This document shows positions 32,556 to 34,082 of a DNA stretch of 34,082 nucleotides, one piece after another. The position numbers and the translations under genes are program-made. The stretch is taken from assembly GCA_947476855.1 (NCBI GenBank), contig CANJSR010000007.1, positions 1 through 34,082 on the forward strand, written 5' to 3'. This DNA comes from Acetobacteraceae bacterium (GTDB lineage: Bacteria > Pseudomonadota > Alphaproteobacteria > Acetobacterales > Acetobacteraceae). Position 1 is the first letter of the stretch; every line of letters begins with the position of its first letter. The notes beneath the pieces are model-generated. The model was not told the DNA's origin. It made no database searches and saw only the letters and a program-made list of their open reading frames with translations.

Positions 32556-32975
32556 TCAATCCATCTCCTGCTCCAACGCCTCGATATCCTCATCGCTGAA
32601 CCCAAAGTGATGCGCGATCTCGTGCACCACCACGTTGCGGACCAGGCGATAAAGATCCTCGCCGGTCTCGATCCATTCCAGCAGGATCGGCTGGCGATAC
32701 AGGAAGATCAGGTCCGGATGCCGAATCGGATCGGATACGCTCCGCTCGGTCAGCGGGGTGCCGCGATACAGGCCCGTCAGCTCCCACGCCGACTCGATGT
32801 CCAGGTCGTCCAGGGTCTCGTCGTCAGGCATCTCCTCCACGGCGATGCCGACGCCCTGCACATGGCGCGCGATGCGCAGCGGGATCGTCCCCAGGGCCCT
32901 TTCGGCCATCTGGATGATGTCATCGATGCTCGGCGGCAGGCCGAACGAGGGAATTGGGTTGCGCAGGTCGCTCAT
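32556..32975 (-). CDS. Small zincin-like metallopeptidase (DUF1025 type)
   Basis: A protein of 139 residues from ATG 32975; the frame is open 36 bp further. The family (Pfam PF06262, possible Zn-dependent protease) has a compact fold with a late HExxH site. Here it is [11 protein letters not shown] at 118-128, giving two His ligands, catalytic Glu119 and a third acidic ligand Asp128. Before this, [35 protein letters not shown] and [20 protein letters not shown] are typical of the family. The substrate is unknown. It is divergent from the pterin-dehydratase gene across 63 bp and converges with the M16 gene on the palindromic repeat. Confidence 0.9.
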   Translation of the reverse strand: MSDLRNPIPSFGLPPSIDDIIQMAERALGTIPLRIARHVQGVGIAVEEMPDDETLDDLDIESAWELTGLYRGTPLTERSVSDPIRHPDLIFLYRQPILLEWIETGEDLYRLVRNVVVHEIAHHFGFSDEDIEALEQEMD

Positions 32976-33038
32976 GCGGTATTCGGTGGCCCGCGAAAGC
33001 CGCCGGGTCAAGCGGCTGCTTCACAGAAGGGACCGATC

Positions 33039-33329
33039 ATGGCGAAACGCCTGACAGACGCCGAGCGCGCCGAACTGCCCACGACCCTGCCGCAATGGGC
33101 CATGGTCGAAGGCCGGGACGCGATCCGCCGCGAATTCCGCTTCCGCGATTTCAACGAGGCCTGGGGATTCATGAACCGCGTCGCCCTGCTGGCGGAGAAG
33201 CAGGACCACCACCCGGAGTGGTTCAACGTCTGGGCCACCGTCCGCATCGACCTGACCACCCACGACGCCGGCGGGATCAGCCGGAACGACGTCCGTCTGG
33301 CGCAGGCGATCGACGCGCTCCTGGCCTGA
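33039..33329 (+). CDS. Pterin-4a-carbinolamine dehydratase
   Basis: A protein of 96 residues from ATG 33039, with AGAAGG nine bases upstream; the longer frame to 32607 is not supported. The enzyme dehydrates 4a-hydroxytetrahydrobiopterin formed by aromatic amino-acid hydroxylases, and related proteins have a role with pterin cofactors or gene regulation. The active-site signature is intact: [18 protein letters not shown] followed by [16 protein letters not shown]. Length is as in the family. No phenylalanine hydroxylase gene is nearby. Its TGA overlaps the start of the mmcB gene by one base, so the two are translated together. Confidence 0.93.
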   Translation: MAKRLTDAERAELPTTLPQWAMVEGRDAIRREFRFRDFNEAWGFMNRVALLAEKQDHHPEWFNVWATVRIDLTTHDAGGISRNDVRLAQAIDALLA

Positions 33330-33799
33330 TGGAGCCTGTCAGCTTTCCGGAACGCGCCGCGCTTATCCGGCGCGCCACCGCCCGGCTGTGCCTGCGCCTG
33401 GGCTGGGTGCCGCTGCACGAGGTGCCGCTGCCGAATGGCCGGCGGGCGGATATCCTCGCGCTGCGTCCGGACGGTGATTTCATGTGCATCGAGATCAAGT
33501 CGGGACCGCGCGATTTCCTCACCGATCAGAAATGGCCGGAATACCGGGACTTCGCCGATGCCCTGTTCTTCGCGGTGGATGCCGATTTCCCGCACGCGCT
33601 GCTGCCCGAGGAGACTGGCCTGATCGTCTCGGCCGGTCTCGAAGCCGACCTTCTGCGGGACGCGCCATCCCACCGGCTGGCCTCCGCCCGGCGGCGGGCA
33701 CTGACCCATCGCTTCGCGACTCTGGCCGCGGGGCGTCTGGCGGTGATGGAGGACCCGATCGGGACCGCCGACCTGCGCGCGGCGCTGCGGGTGGAGTAA
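33329..33799 (+). CDS. mmcB: MmcB-family DNA repair protein
   Basis: A protein of 156 residues from ATG 33329, which overlaps the preceding stop by one base (TGATG). It belongs to the MmcB/DUF1052 family, whose Caulobacter member is part of the response to mitomycin C. The fold is PD-(D/E)XK nuclease-like: RRADILALRPDGDFMCIEIK gives the Asp and the E-x-K pair, followed by SGPRDFLTDQKWPEYRDFAD and a strand ALFFAVDADFP. After it comes PEETGLIVSAG and a basic C-terminal part. The acidic and Lys residues needed for a nuclease are present, though activity of the family is not proven to my knowledge. The pairing with the dehydratase gene is common in alphaproteobacteria, as far as I recall. Confidence 0.87.
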   Translation: MEPVSFPERAALIRRATARLCLRLGWVPLHEVPLPNGRRADILALRPDGDFMCIEIKSGPRDFLTDQKWPEYRDFADALFFAVDADFPHALLPEETGLIVSAGLEADLLRDAPSHRLASARRRALTHRFATLAAGRLAVMEDPIGTADLRAALRVE

Positions 33800-33945
33800 T
33801 CCCAGTCGCCACTACCGGCGCCTGGTATGCGCGCGGGGTTGGCGTGGCGGCCGCGCGCGAAATCGATTAAGCGGCCCAAAGCTTCCGCCGGACCGGACGC
33901 TATGGCACCGTCATCGGGCAAGAAACCGATACGGGAGCAAACGAC

Positions 33946-34082
33946 ATGAGATTAGCAGGCAAGGTCGCCATCATCAGCGGCGCCGCATCCGGCATGGGCG
34001 CCGCCACGGCCGGCATGTTCATCAAGGAAGGCGCCAAGGTCGTCATCGCCGACAGGCTGGAGCACGAGGGCCGGAAGATGGC
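33946..34082 (+). CDS. Short-chain dehydrogenase/reductase, N-terminal part (cut by window edge)
   Basis: Forty-five codons are readable from ATG 33946, with CGGGAG about ten bases upstream. The start MRLAGKVAIISGAASGMGAA has the Rossmann motif GxxxGxG (Gly12, Gly16, Gly18), followed by a helix and the strand AKVVIADR, whose Asp suggests NAD rather than NADP. The rest, with the catalytic Ser-Tyr-Lys, is outside the window, so the substrate cannot be told. The 146 bp before it hold no gene. Confidence 0.88.
   Translation, partial: MRLAGKVAIISGAASGMGAATAGMFIKEGAKVVIADRLEHEGRKM

Overview
The window comes from a high-GC Gram-negative bacterium. It is most likely an alphaproteobacterium of the Rhodospirillales/Acetobacteraceae type. 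This rests on the lpxC-bamD-recN order, an aapJQMP amino-acid transporter, an MmcB-family gene next to a pterin-carbinolamine dehydratase, and very GC-rich codon use to the right of about 11.9 kb. The taxonomic call is inference. No rRNA, tRNA, CRISPR array or insertion sequence was found.

Region 1 (1-11650, all minus strand) is the structural module of a contractile-tailed prophage or related particle, with visibly lower GC than the rest. In transcription order it holds a small-terminase-like gene, large terminase, portal, scaffold-like protein, major capsid protein, three small head-tail joining or completion candidates, a 49-residue protein, tail sheath, tail tube, tail-assembly chaperone, a short tape-measure-like protein, a gpU-like protein, a LysM/gpX-like protein and a gpD-like hub protein cut by the window edge. 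The tail part follows the P2 order FI-FII-E-T-U-X-D. The chaperone carries a textbook -1 frameshift signal: GGGAAAC, a 5-nt spacer, then an 11-bp perfect stem. A good sigma70-type promoter lies just upstream of the module. No integrase, repressor or lysis genes are visible.

Region 2 (11.9-13.9 kb) is small and poorly characterised. It holds a receiver-like protein with Glu in place of the phospho-accepting Asp, a protein resembling DUF6065, and a 66-residue peptide with a tandem 22-residue repeat that looks like a multi-core precursor.

Region 3 (13.9-22 kb) has a YeiH-type membrane protein, a large BTAD/TPR regulator on the opposite strand, and a complete general L-amino-acid ABC transporter (aapJ, Q, M, P) with a strong hairpin after aapJ.

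Region 4 (22-25.5 kb, minus) is the housekeeping set lpxC, bamD, recN.

Region 5 (25.7-31 kb, minus) is the most interesting part. A molybdopterin oxidoreductase and a Bug-type solute-binding protein precede a thioredoxin-like two-domain protein and a UGSC-family protein. The UGSC gene is interrupted in frame by TGA at exactly the position of the motif's U, so it is probably a selenoprotein of 176 residues with Sec at 92, translationally coupled to the upstream gene by a TTGA overlap.

Region 6 (31-34 kb) has an M16 protease, a palindromic intergenic repeat, a small zincin, a pterin-4a-carbinolamine dehydratase, an MmcB-type protein and the start of a short-chain dehydrogenase.
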